Position numbers and translations under genes: made by a program. A stretch of DNA of 64,000 nucleotides from Aphidius gifuensis. Taxonomy: Eukaryota > Arthropoda > Insecta > Hymenoptera > Braconidae. Of the stretch, positions 24,063-34,879 are shown one piece after another. The notes beneath the pieces were generated by a model. The model saw only the letters and a list, made by a program, of their open reading frames with translations. It was not told the DNA's origin and ran no database searches. Positions within the stretch are counted from its first letter, which is position 1; each line of letters opens with the position of its first letter. The DNA lies in contig NC_057788.1 in assembly GCF_014905175.1 (NCBI RefSeq), positions 18,322,154 to 18,386,153 of the forward strand. The letters run 5' to 3'.

Positions 24063-24473
24063 TAAAACAATTTCTTTAACAAGTATACTATTTAATATGA
24101 TAATTTATCAAGACACAATATATTGTACACAATATATATTATAATATATATATATTACTGGTTGTGAGGTGGCACAGCCACATCACCAATACAAATTCAC
24201 AAGTATAGTTCGGATTATATTCGGATTATCATTGAAATTTTATAATTTTTTTTTACAACATTTGAATATTCAATTAAACCATATCATTCAAAATTTGAGA
24301 TATTTTGATCCCAAATAAATACTGAAAAGTAGATAAATAAAATTTTTTAAATTTCTTTGGAAGTATTTATTTATTTATTTATTTATTGATTTCCTGTGTT
24401 CAACTTTTTTTCAAAAGTTTTTAACACATTTTACTCCTCGTTCCTTCTTACATTTTTTTACAATTCTGCAGTT
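24063..24473. other. AT-rich spacer with a degenerate ATTTGAGATATTTT repeat
   Basis: No coding signal. It contains a TATA-rich palindromic patch (about 24118-24160), a (TTTA)n tract (24364-24388) and one copy of AATTTGAGATATTTTGATC followed by TGAAAAGTAGATAAATAAA (about 24293-24340). Similar copies follow the LINE at 28950-29420, suggesting the LINE inserted into this repeat. Confidence 0.5.
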
Positions 24474-27301
24474 TTTTTTTTTTTTTTTTTTTTTTTACAT
24501 TGTTGCTTACTTTCTATCAGCTTATTCTTTTGATTTTTTTACTGTACGTTCCATTTATTAGTTTTTCATATTGTTGGATTAAACTACATGTTTCGGGGTG
24601 GGGTGTCTCTTGTAGTTTTGTGTGTAGTATGTCCGTGAGTTCTTGGTCTCTCTTCCCTTCCATCCATACATTCACCGCCGTGCAAATTTCTTCTTTGCAT
24701 GTTGTTCTTACATGTGTGCATTCCAGTATGTGTTCTAAAGTTTCTCTGTCATACCCACATAATCTGCAGTCCCAGCTTTCGTGACCTTTTTTATTTGCTC
24801 GGCCAATGTTTCCACATCTCATCCTGGACCATGTTTTGTTGCGTTCAGGTATACTGTTGTCGTCCCAGAATGCTTTGTAATTTTCGTTGCTTTTTGGCGA
24901 TATATGCTTGTAGTGTTGTGCGAACGTGGATTTTCTTATGTCTTGTTCGTCATTTGAGTCTTGTTGTTCATGTAATTTTATGAAGCTTAATTCATCTTTT
25001 TCTTGTATTGTCTTTCAGTCCCTGCCTTGTCTTATCATTTCTATTACCTCACTGCATTCCATTTCTGTGAGTGCTTCTTTGAGTTGTATTCCCCATTTTG
25101 ATGGGTTGTTGCTTGTTATTGCTCTGCATTCTTCTTTAAGACAAATTTTGGGTAGTCGATCGTCTTTCATTACCAGTATTTCTATCAGGTATTTGGCAGC
25201 ACGCCTTCTTGATGCTATTTTCTCGCTTTACACACCAGCCTCATTTCTCCATATGTATTCGAGAGTGTTTCTTGAAAGTCCCAGTGCCCATTTGGTTAAT
25301 CGTCCTTGTAGTTTTGCTAGGTCTGTGTTTTCTTTCCATCCCCATATTTCTATACCATATGTTGCCCCTGATTTTGCCAGGGTTATATAAGTACATTCTT
25401 TTCTTGAGTGTGTTTCTTCCAGTTCTCTTTAGAAGGCCCCATGTTGCGTCCCCTCTTACCTGCCCTTCTTGCTCTTGCTGCTATCCATGTTTTGTGTTTC
25501 TTCCAGCTGTTTCCAGATGTAAACCAACATCCCAGATACTTAAAGCTCGAGACGTTCTGTATTGGTTCATTACCATATGTCCATAAAGTGTTTTCTGTTT
25601 TGCCCCCGTTTGCAAAACGCATCACTTTTGTTTTATTAGTGCTCACTTGTAGTTCGTTTTTATTTGCATACTGCTGTAGAATGTCTAGCATTTCTTGTGA
25701 TGCTTGTTTTCGCTCTGCCAGCAGTACTATTACATTCATCCATTTGTTTAGTCTTTTTGCAATGATGTTAGTTAGGAGTTTGTAACTTTGTAGTATTCTG
25801 ATGGTATACCGTCTTGACCCGCTGCTTTGTTCGTTTTCATTTTTTTAATTGCTGTTTCTGTTTCTTTTTCTGTGATGTCATTGTTCATGATTCTTAATGT
25901 GTAGGCATCCTTTTCTCCACTTTCTTGTACTGTTATTTCATTTTCTTTTTCTTTTGTGTATATTGTTTCTTCTCCTCCGAGCAGTTTTTTAAAGTGTTTA
26001 ACCCACTCTTCTTGTTAGATGTTATAACTTATTTGTGCTCTCTTAGTTTTTCTGAATCTGTTGATTGTGCACCACCATTCGCTCATGTCTTTGCAGCGGT
26101 CCAGGCTTTTCCATATTTCATTGATCCATTTTTTCTTTTGTTCTTTGATTGTCTCTCTGTACTCTTTTTTTGTGTTTCTTAACTGGATATGGTTTTCTTT
26201 ATTCCTGTTTTTTGTGTATTTTTTGAGTGCATCCTATAACTCTTTTCTTTTATCTTTGCATATTTCATCGAACCATTTTGCTCTTTCTTTTCTTTTTTTT
26301 CTTGATATTATTAGTTTGCATTTTTTCGCAGCTTTCTTTAGATTCTGTATTTGGTCTTACCATCTTAACTCTTCTGTTGTAGGCTTTTTCGAGATTAATT
26401 CTTTATTGTATTCTTCTTTAAATTTTTCGAGGCATTCGTATTTCCAAATGTGCTTGACATTAAGTTTATCTCCATCGTCTTCCTCTTCATTATTATCATT
26501 TAATTCTTCATGATTTTCTGTTGTGTATTCTACCCCTATGATGACAGATAGGTGGTCTGACTCTCGTCTGTCTTTTATTGTCAGGTTTTTGATTTTAACA
26601 GCGTCGTTGTTTCCTGCTGTGAGTATTAAGTCTAGCACAGAACCTTTTTCGGTTCCTGTGAAGGTGATTCTTCCCATTTCATCGCCTTTTAGTCTTCTAT
26701 TGAGTATACTTAACCCTTGCTTTTCGCACATTTTTAGAAGTAATCTTCCTTCTGCGTTTATTTGTTTGTCTTGGGATTTTCTGTTTTTTAGTTCGCAGTG
26801 TTCTTCTTCTTCATCTTGGTAGCCTGACTTTTCACCTGTTCTAGCGTTAAAGTCTCCCATGATGATTACATTCTCGCATTCCAATGTCATCTTTTCAATC
26901 ACGTTTTTTAATTCTTCTCTAATTTTTATTATTCCGACGTTATTGTATGCAGTTATTATGCATAATTTACTTTTACCAACTCCATTAGTGATGCATACTC
27001 CATACTTTCATTCATGTATTGTGCAGTGGTTCATTATTTTTTTGCGTATTCCGATAAGTTGTCCGCCTGCTGCTCTTCCTTTGGTCGTGTTAATTTTTCT
27101 TGCTGCTGCTTTGGTAGCCCAGTGGAACTCTTGGCTTAACCTTTTTATTTGTCTTTCTTCGTCTTTTTCCGTTATCCATGTTTCAATGCATATTATTATG
27201 TCATGACTCTCAATGAAGTCTTTAGCATTTATAATGTTTACAGGTCCAGCTACGTTCCACAACATGATGTTTATGTAGTTTGGCTTAGCAGCGGTATCCA
27301 C
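24474..27301 (-). pseudogene. LINE ORF2 (AP-endonuclease, deleted RT, zinc knuckle)
   Basis: Non-LTR retrotransposon ORF2 read leftward, ending in a poly-A tail seen as T(26) at 24471-24496. The endonuclease N-terminus (INIMLWNVAG...CIETW) lies at 27301-27008. After a frame change come MGDFNARTG and SDHLSVI (26902-26357), the signature motifs of an apurinic-type endonuclease. The linker and RT start are readable in broken frames to about 25800. The region then jumps from IIAKRLNKW to VIVLLAERKQ, deleting the palm that includes the catalytic YxDD box. The thumb (LQVSTNKTKVMRF...FKYLGCWFT) and the terminal knuckle CRLCGYDRETLEHILEC (24822-24517) remain. It cannot be active. The clade (I, R1 or Jockey group) is not resolved. 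Confidence 0.85.
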
Positions 27302-28948
27302 GAAAGGGCAGTAGTATTAACTCACCTTTAGTCATGCTCCATTTGTATTCTCTGTCATTGATTAAGATGCTCATATGTCTTTGCTTGACGTTATGATTTT
27401 CTTGATATTGCATTTCTTTCGCTGTTTTTTTCAGCCATTTTTCTACCATTACTTGATATGGTGTTAGATCATCTTTAATCCATGTATTGGTGTTTTTAAG
27501 CAGGTACTTGCATTTCATTATTTGGATCTTATCGTGCAATGTGTCTGTCGTGATTTTTAACATATCATTTATTTTTCTGATTTCTATGATGTTTGGGTTT
27601 ACGCCCGTCATTTCTTCTATCCCTTTTTTCAGTTTTTCAATGTCAGTCCATTCTTGTGGGTAATCTCCATTGATAATCATGTTTTTCCTTCTTCTTTTTC
27701 TTTCATGTGCTTCTTTTTCTTGTTGTGTGTAGGATAATTGCCAAGGTCGTTCAATTTGTTTTGTTGTTTTATTGTCCGCGCTTTCTCGTGGGGCTGTCTT
27801 TGTGTTAGCCGTCACTTCTTTTGCAGGAATTTTTTCTCGCCATATTGGTTCTTCGTAATTTTTGTCTGGTCTTTTGTTTTGAGTCGATGTGTCGTTTTGC
27901 ATGTGTTGGTGCACTGTTGGCATCGCTACTTTATTCTGTGTTCTATTGTATGTTTCTGTTGTGTGGTTTTCTCTTTCTTTTATATTTTCCATGATGTCTT
28001 CTGTATTTTCTACAGCTTTTAGGTTTTCTGTTTTTTTCGTTTAGCTTATGATTTGCAACTCTTTTGTTCTCTCTGGCGTGCGTATTACTCTTATCTCATC
28101 ATACTTTGGATTTTCTTTTTTTTCTTGGTTGGAGTCGTGTCGTTTTCTTTCCTTTTTTAGGAAATCTTTTACTTTCATTTCAACTGTGTTGACTGTGTTT
28201 GTGTATGTGTCTTTTTCTTTTTTAGTACTGCTTTTTTTCTGAATTATCACGTTTGCTTCAATGTGTTGGTGCGTGTGTGTCTTCATGATTTCGTCGTTTG
28301 TATTACTTGACTCTTCATGTCGTTTGATCTGCGCTTCCAGTATTTGGATTTTACTTAAGAGGGTGTCGTTTTCCGTTTTTAGTTTTTCTTCTAATTCTTT
28401 TGTTCTTGCGTACATTTTTTCTTCATGTTCATGCAATTTCTCTTCCAGTAGTCTTGTTAGGAGGAGCATATTTGTTTTACTTTGTTTCTTCATTTTTTCT
28501 TCTATTTCTTCGGTTATTTTTCTTCGTAGATCGTTGTGCGTCTCGCCTGCTTTTGCTACGATTACACTGTTGATCTTGATTTTTCTTGTTTTTATTTCTT
28601 CTGTACTTTTTATTTGTTGCTGATCATTGTTTTTAGTTGCGGTTGGTTCTTTCACCTCTTCTATTATTTGTATGTCTCTATTTATCATATGTAGTTGCTT
28701 TCTGGCCTGGTTGCGCGTAATGTGTCTTTCCAGGGTGTTTTTGTTTTTGAGAAGCTCGGTGTCTCTTTTTTTTTTATTTATGTATTTGTCTATCATTTGG
28801 TCGTTCTTTTTTATTTTGGTTCTGAAAATGAGTTTTTTTGCACATGACTTTTTGTTTTTTGCACCTGGAGGTCTTCCTCTGGGTTTTCTTTCTTTTTTTG
28901 GCGTTTCTGTAACTGGACTGTTTTCTTGTATTTTTTCATATCAGTGAA
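27285..28948 (-). pseudogene. LINE ORF1 (coiled-coil, one in-frame stop, 5'-truncated)
   Basis: RNA-binding/nucleocapsid-type ORF1 of the same LINE. One frame extends from about 28940 to 27285 with a single TAA at 28041-28043. The N-terminal part is basic and contains an AT-hook-like KPRGRPPGAKNKK. Next is a long charged, probably coiled-coil region (many Glu/Lys heptads, about 28600-28300). The C-terminal third (from about 27680) contains NPNIIEIRKINDM...DDLTPYQ...EKWLKK, like the folded RNA-binding part of other LINE ORF1 proteins. ORF1 ends 17 bp inside the ORF2 frame. No initiator Met is seen before the 5' boundary at about 28948, so the copy is 5'-truncated. Confidence 0.75.
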
Positions 28949-29690
28949 AATTTGAGATATTTAAATCTAAAATTAATATTGAAAAGTAGAAGAGTAAAAA
29001 TTTTTTTTTAAAGCTTTAAATTATTATGTTAAAACACGAAAATTACCATTTGAGATATTTTGATTTCAACTTGATGCTTGATAGTAAAGAATTGAAATTT
29101 CATAATTTTTATTAAAAATATTTAAATGTTGCATGCAGGATTGTTTAATTAATATTTAAGATATCTTTATTTCAAAATAGTTCTAAAAAGTGCAGAGCTA
29201 AAATTTTTTTGCAATTTTTTAAAATTTTTAAATAATATATCAACACATGATAAGTCTAATTTGAGATATACAAATCTTCATATAATATTTTAAAGTTTAC
29301 AATAAAAGAATGATAGATTTATTTTAAAACATTTTAACAATAAATTGAAACATTTAAATTACTTTTTGAGATATTTCAATCTCAACCTGACACGTAAAAT
29401 TAACGTATCAAAAAATTTTAATTTCAATTAAAAATACCTACTGATTAAATAAAAATTATATACACTTACCTGAAAATAAATTTTTTCTCTAAACAACGCT
29501 CTAATGTACTTGTTAAACACTTTTATTCATTATATTAAAACATATTCGTTTTTCCCTGACGCAAAACCTTATCTTTAATCGAGACTTTTTTATTTTTGAC
29601 TTGATACAAATTTGTTCTTTGTCAAAGATAATTTTTTCCGAGACATTTAAGTTTTTTTTTGGAACACATTTTTTTACAGTGTACGGATAA
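28949..29690. repeat. degenerate repeats around TTTGAGATATTT
   Basis: Several diverged copies of a segment containing (A)TTTGAGATATTTxAATCT and TGAAAAGTAGA (near 28953, 29048, 29145, 29258 and 29362), related to the sequence left of the LINE at 24293-24340. Spacing is irregular (about 95-110 bp). No gene is recognised. The minus ORF at 29513-29761 has no family resemblance and is probably chance. Confidence 0.4.
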
Positions 29691-30850
29691 CGTAGCGTCA
29701 ATTTATTCAGGCTTGAGCACTCTTTCTTTAAGTCAGAAATGTAGTCATCACTCGAACTCATCTAATGATCTAGAATATATTACTGTAAGTCACGTGCGTG
29801 GCACTGTTGAAATTATGACTAAAAAACTTGTAGCTACGTTGGATTAATGCAGAGTTAGTACTAGAAATGCCATTAGGTTAATTATTTTAATCGCTGAGTC
29901 TTTTAATAATAATTTCCGATCGTTAGTCGTGAATGGACCGCCGATTATCAAAAAACTATGAAAAAGACTAAAAGAATCGAAAGTATCCGTTTATTCGTAA
30001 ACGAAACACTTGAAATTCGTCAACCAAGAGACGATTATAAAAAGTTGCTTGATTTGACTAAAAGATTTTTAGAAAGCCAAAAAACATCAAGTCTAAACCT
30101 CCAGGTGCATACCATCATGCACGTTAGATGGCTAAGGCTAGCTACTCCCTAAAAATATTTATTTTCCGGCAAGAATTTTTTTAACACAAACGGATTACGA
30201 ATCTCTAGCTGATATTTATTTATAGTGAAAGTTTATATGAAAGAATGATTCACAGTTCCGTTCAACGCCTGTGCTCCTGCACATGATTTGAAATTCTTAA
30301 AAAACTTGTACGAATATCAGTCAATTAATGTTAAAGTATCGCAGGCAGCACTTTCAAAATTTGTTAATCACTATTTGACACCAAAAACATCTGCACTATC
30401 TTTCTTTGATGAAGAGCTATCGTACAAGAAGAAAAATAAATAGTTGTTCAGTTATATAGAGAAAAGAACATTGAAATAAATGATGGAAAGAAGCTACGTT
30501 TTAGTATAAGGAACGACAATTTCTGGACACAAAAAGAAATAGAAGACTTCATAAGTCCTCAATCTCTTATCGTTTTCAACTGGTTTGAAATTAAAACTGT
30601 GTTACGCAAAACAGATCCATTACTTTGGACTGCCGATAAGAATTTTCGAAAAAGCTTCGAAATTATCAAAGCACTGAAAATCTTCAATAACGTAGCATAA
30701 AGATCAGTAAGTTTAATACAAAAGTACGCGAACATAATGACGGAAAATTCGGAACAAAAACAGTACATATGTCAGGTTGTATCTGAAAACTGTGAAAAAA
30801 ATCAATAAAAAATTCGATGAACAATTTTTAATTTTCAAAGAATATGTACA
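29690..30850 (+). pseudogene. transposase-like pseudogene (repeated invertebrate family)
   Basis: Fragments in shifting frames recall a multi-copy invertebrate transposase-like family known to me only as uncharacterised. They are VSHVRGTVEIMTKKLVATLD (about 29780-29846), SLVVNGPPII after the next frame, PGAYHHAR...MAKASYSLKIFIFRQEF (about 30098-30165), APAHDLKFLKNLYEYQS and SKFVNHYLTPKTSALSFFDEE (30270-30440), LLWTADKNFRKSFEIIKALKIFNN (30620-30700) and ENSEQKQYICQVV. The order of these blocks matches my memory of the family, but the central part between the second and third blocks is deleted and many stops intervene. Terminal repeats were not found. Confidence 0.5.
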
Positions 30851-30892
30851 AAAAAATGAAAATTAGTTATTTACGAAGTATTGTTACACAGT

Positions 30893-31971
30893 CCCGAGTG
30901 GAAATCTGGTCAGGTTCGACGGATTTGATATCCGATCCTGATCAAAAATTGATCAAGTTACCTTATTTCAGGAAGCTTGATTGAATCCTGATCAGGATTT
31001 TATCAAGATATTTTTTTACGTTCAATTTCAAGTTGATCAAGATAGCATTAAGTATCTTGATCACATCATCAAGTTGGATGATTTAAGATAAATATTTTTT
31101 TAAAACAATTTTCCCTGTTCAAGATAGGATCAAGTATCTTGATCACATCTTGATCAAGTGAACCTGGTCAATTCTTGATCACAAAACTATCAAGTTGAAT
31201 ATTTTAAAATACATAACTTTTTTAAACAATTTTTCCTGTTCAAGACAACATCAAGTATCTTGATTACATTTTGAACAAGTAATCCTGGTCAAATTATGAT
31301 CAACATTTTCTTAGTCTTATCATTTTTAAAATGTAGAGCTGATGACAGCTCTGTATAATATTTTTTCTATTAAATAATTCATTCTAATATCTATTCATAA
31401 TTTTTTATTACGAATTAACAAATAAATACAAAAAAATTATGTCGTATTTTATTAATTAAAACAAATATTCAAAAATAATTATTTAGGAATAATTATTATA
31501 TCGCACAATTTTTTTTTTCAATTAATAATATTTCTCTGAATCTATCATTTTCTTTTTGTCTCTTGTGAGTGAATGTAAAATATGAGGATTAAAAAACTCT
31601 ACATTGCATCGATCGTCCGGTAGCCGGCAGGCTAAAGCGTGCGTTTAGAATAGTAATCCGTTGTTCGTAGGTTCGATCCCGTCTAGTTGCGCAAAATTAC
31701 TCAATTATATTCTTTGTCTTTCATTTCAGCACATCTATCTCTAACTCTATGCCAGGAATTAGCTGATTCAAAAAAAAAAAAAGTCATTTGTTAAATAATT
31801 TTTTTCATCATTTTTTGATAATGTTTCTTAATCACTTTTTGATCAAGCCTTGATCCATTTTTGCGTTACGTTTTGATCAATTCTTGATCAAGTTGTCTGA
31901 TCAAAACTTGATCTGAATTCAAGTTGCCTGATCAAGCTTCGATCATATCTTGAACTGAATTTCTACTCGGG
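30893..31971. mobile_element. TTGATCA-rich foldback (non-autonomous) element
   Basis: Short inverted ends, CCCGAGTGGAAATCTG at 30893 and its near inverse complement (TGAATTTCTACTCGGG) ending at 31971, bound about 1.08 kb. The outer parts (30930-31330 and 31850-31960) are filled with degenerate units around TTGATCAAG and CAAGTATCTTGATCAC, more than twenty occurrences of TTGATC or GATCAA. The centre holds a tRNA-like/SINE segment (31612-31783). There is no coding sequence and no convincing target duplication. Interpreted as a MITE-like or foldback element. Confidence 0.5.
31612..31783 (+). mobile_element. possible tRNA-derived SINE
   Basis: Contains an A-box-like TAGCCGGCAGGCTAA, a B-box-like GGTTCGATCCC at 31671-31681, and an A(13) run at 31771-31783, the usual order of a tRNA-derived SINE. 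The cloverleaf does not fold well (T-stem mismatches), so it is not a functional tRNA gene. No clear target duplication was identified. Confidence 0.4.
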
Positions 31972-32560
31972 TTATTTAAATAGACAGTAGTATGATGAAA
32001 ATTTTTACAATATATAGTTTGTGTAGATACGCATTGGAAGATTTCTTTTTATGAACTTTAACAATATTTATACGTGATCTACACCTAATTAAAAGAAATA
32101 ATGTGATAACTGTTACTATGAAACATGTTCAGAACAAAAAACCGTGTGTAGAATGAAAAATAAACAACCGGATTTCGTCTATTGGCATGCGAAAAATAAA
32201 CAATTCAAGAATAAAAACATATCTAGTTTGGTAAGCACTCGTTTTGGTAGTGAACGCTGAAATCTTAATATTTTTCCGATTCGTTAAACGACGTGCAGGA
32301 AGTGAAAGAGAAATTTACAAGGATGAAAAGTTATTTCAAATGCAAAAATCAATATTCTAGCGGCGCAGATTAAAGTTGAGATAAGTCTTTGAAATTTTGC
32401 CTATATGTTCTGTAATGAAAGTTATTATTTCGCCAGTTCTCGAAATAAATTATTAAACGATGAGCTTCATAGAAATAAATAGGCCCTGCTTATTCATTTG
32501 TTGTCACTTGAATTGTTAATAATTATAATGAAAGTCGGTTATTAATAATTCATACGAACA
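31972..32560. other. AT-rich unassigned stretch
   Basis: No ORF with recognisable similarity, no tandem repeat and no RNA gene seen. Base composition is like the surrounding decayed DNA. Confidence 0.3.
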
Positions 32561-32589
32561 CTCGTCAAACGCAATTTAAAAATCGTTTT

Positions 32590-32945
32590 TTCCTTTTTAC
32601 GTTTTTTGACCTGCCAAGACTTGATCAGACTCGATTTGACTTGGCCAGGATCAAAGAACCTCCACCGTCCTTTAATTCGGCAATTTAAAGTCGCAATGTA
32701 ATATAGGCATATGTAATACACTATACTTGGTTCACGATAGCTCCCTTTAGGTTTGGTTACGTATTTCATAATCCTTTCAGGTGGATCGCGCCCCTCTACC
32801 ATTTCTAAGACTGAGTTAGGTTTACGTTTCGTTTTCGTTACTCCTACAGCTGTTGGCTTCCGAGATAACCAATAGGCTCCTCCTGGTGATGCAGAGGAGA
32901 ATGGTGCAAAATCCTCGTTGTGAACGTTGGCCGATAGTTCTCGCC
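32590..32945 (-). pseudogene. unassigned coding-like fragment, minus strand
   Basis: Read leftward from about 32940 there is an open stretch including FSSASPGGAYWLSRKPTAVG, then KRKPNSVLEMVEGRDPPERI and KYVTKPKGSYREP. It is basic and GC-richer than the surroundings, suggesting former coding sequence, possibly from a retroelement. I recognise no family. The stretch overlaps the proposed LTR end just to the right, so it could instead be LTR sequence that is open by chance. Confidence 0.25.
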
Positions 32946-32963
32946 GTGCAGGTCAGAAAATCG

Positions 32964-32990
32964 GTTACAAAATGGCTCTCAACGTGGGGC
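32964..32990 (+). promoter_or_regulatory. degenerate gypsy LTR end and primer-binding site
   Basis: GTTACA at 32964-32969 is followed three bases later by TGGCTCTCAACGTGGGGC (32973-32990). The GTTACA end and short spacer resemble the LTR/PBS junction of element B. The 18-mer resembles a TGGCGCCCAACGTGGGGC-type primer-binding site with two changes. It suggests the 5' end of another plus-strand gypsy relic that may include the RT piece at 33.4-33.9 kb. Confidence 0.4.
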
Positions 32991-33240
32991 CTGCCGTAAG
33001 ATTATAAAATAGGGGTTACTTACTCAGGCAGTTATAGATTCAAATCATAGCTAAGTAGTTACGTTGTGTATAGTACTAGTGACTGGATATCATGGTTACC
33101 GACGGATACATTGAACGAAATGGCTACCGTAAACGAAAATTCAAATTTGAAATTTTCAAACTTTTCCCGGCAAAAGGGAATAAATGACGGAGAAATGATA
33201 ATTTTTTGAAAAAAAACCAGAAACTTAGTAAAAATAAGAA

Positions 33241-33308
33241 GTTCCCCTGCCGGGAATCCAACCCGGGTCTTTCGCTTACCGAGCAAACGCTTTGACCTCC
33301 GAGAGAAC
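33241..33308 (-). tRNA. tRNA-Thr(GGT)-like sequence, D-arm shortened (pseudogene or SINE head)
   Basis: Read on the minus strand it folds as follows: acceptor GTTCTCT paired with GGGGAAC (seven pairs including G-U); anticodon stem TTTGC/GCGAA with loop TCGGTAA, giving anticodon GGT; and T-stem CCGGG/CCCGG with loop TTGGATT. The D-arm is too short (GGAGGTCAAAGCG) and total length is 68 nt. The B-box has GGTTGGATTCC instead of GGTTCGATTCC. Most likely a decayed tRNA gene or the head of a tRNA-derived SINE, not a functional tRNA. Confidence 0.45.
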
Positions 33309-33429
33309 AGCGTCGTCTGAAAGACCTGTTGGATGCACACATCGACGAATTACGTCGGGCAAATCATATCTCCACTCTTGACTGAAGTGAGACATATTGG
33401 CAAGTAAAGTTTTCGAAGGATTTTTGAGA

Positions 33430-33890
33430 GATCTCGGTATTCCCGGTTCCTGGTAGAGGTCTGTTTCAATTCACCAGGATGCCATTTGGATTGTTAAACG
33501 CACCTGCCTTGATGTAGCGGGCTCTCGACAAATCAATAGTTTCTGAATTTTATCCACACGTCTTCGTCTATTTAGACGATATAATCATAGTGACGAAGAC
33601 ATTTGAGGATCACTTAGACTGGTTACGTAAGGTTCTTAACAAACTCAGAGGCGCTAATCTTACCATAAACAGAGACAAAAGTGAATTCTGTCAGGCACAG
33701 GTAAAGTGCCAAGGGTTTGTGATCAATAGCCAATGGTTACAGGTTGATCCCGAAAAAACTTCATCGCTAAGAAATTTTCTAGCACCTCAATCGCCGAAGC
33801 AGGTACGTAGGTTTCTCGGTATGGCTCCGTGGTGTCAACAATTCATTCCAGATTTTGCCTTTGTAGCTGCACCAATTGCCAGCTAACCAG
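33430..33890 (+). pseudogene. gypsy reverse transcriptase fragment D
   Basis: Encodes part of a Ty3/gypsy RT: FTRMPFGLLNAPALM, an in-frame stop near 33516, then VFVYLDDIIIVTKTFEDHLD, LTINRDKSEFC, then QVRRFLGMAPWCQQFIPDF. It stops at TAA near 33885. The YxDD box is intact but everything upstream and downstream is missing. It is divergent from elements A and B (for example KLRGANLTINRDKS versus DLKSANLTINRDKS), so it is a separate lineage or an older copy. Confidence 0.7.
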
Positions 33891-34119
33891 AAAGAGCAGT
33901 TTTTGGAAGTGGGATCGATCAACAACAAGCGCTTGATACTTTGAAGGAACGACGACATATGATATGGAGTTGTAGAAATATGTTTGGTTTTGGATAGATT
34001 CCTCAATTGTTTTATAGGGTCAGACATAATGTCTGCCCGTTGGTCTGTAAGAAACGATTTACCAAAAGTGGTAAAAATGTGTGTTCATTTATTAGCAATG
34101 GTTTCTTATTGATGATTTG

Positions 34120-34815
34120 GGATAAAGTATGTAAAAGAACATTTAGTGAAATCGTCTCTTGCGGTATTATGAATCAGTTCCCTGATTCACTAAGTGGTAA
34201 AGGTAGAACTATATCATCATAAGCAAGACGTTTGAAAAGACTATTTGCTTTTGTAGTAGTGTCTATGGGTTGTTTAGTTAGTTCGAAATTAACTTTATTA
34301 AGTTGACATAAATGACAGATTTTTTTTGATTTTTCTATATCAGATTTCATATTTGTCCAAAAATATTTCTTTTTACACAAGCATTAGTTTTATTGAAACC
34401 ATAATGTCCAAAAAAATTACTTGCATGACATTCTTCGAGTATTACTTTTACTTCAACTTGATTGCGAAAAATAATCTTAGAAGTATTAATTAATTTTGTT
34501 TCATACTTTTGGAAGATAAATTTCTACATTTCATTAAATTGTTGAAGTTTAATATTGGAATAGTTATGTAGGGGAACAATTGAAAATTTATTTTCTTCAA
34601 TTTCGTGCTTCAATTTTTGTAGACATTTGAATACGTCTTTGTATTTTGTATTTTTTTTTGTCGTAAAAGAGATTTTTACGATAAGAAGAAAGATAGTTTG
34701 TTTTTGATTTTTTAGTTTAGATAATCCATTTGTAGTAGGTTTTAAATTGGTAAAATCAAAATTAGATTTTGAATGATCTGAGCATTGATTTCTATCTTTA
34801 AAATCTTGTAACAAG
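34120..34815 (-). pseudogene. gypsy integrase relic E
   Basis: Read leftward. A low-complexity pre-integrase segment (34814-34524) is followed, after frame changes, by an HHCC zinc finger: ECHASNFFGHYGFNKTNAC, then KKYFWTNMKSDIEKSKKICHLCQ (about 34440-34310). The beginning of the integrase core follows (ANSLFKRLAYDDIVLPLP). The catalytic triad is not all present and many stops surround it. AT-rich codon use differs from elements A and B, suggesting another gypsy lineage. Confidence 0.5.
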
Positions 34816-34879
34816 AATAAGACTTTTTATATTCAATGATATCTTGATGAATATAATGAAATTTTATGAAATCCTGATA

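Noticed and set aside
24500..28950. Many plus-strand ORFs of 60-154 codons rich in Phe, Leu, Ser and Cys
   Set aside because: They are the antisense of the minus-strand LINE ORF1/ORF2. The minus strand carries recognisable endonuclease, RT-thumb and knuckle motifs.
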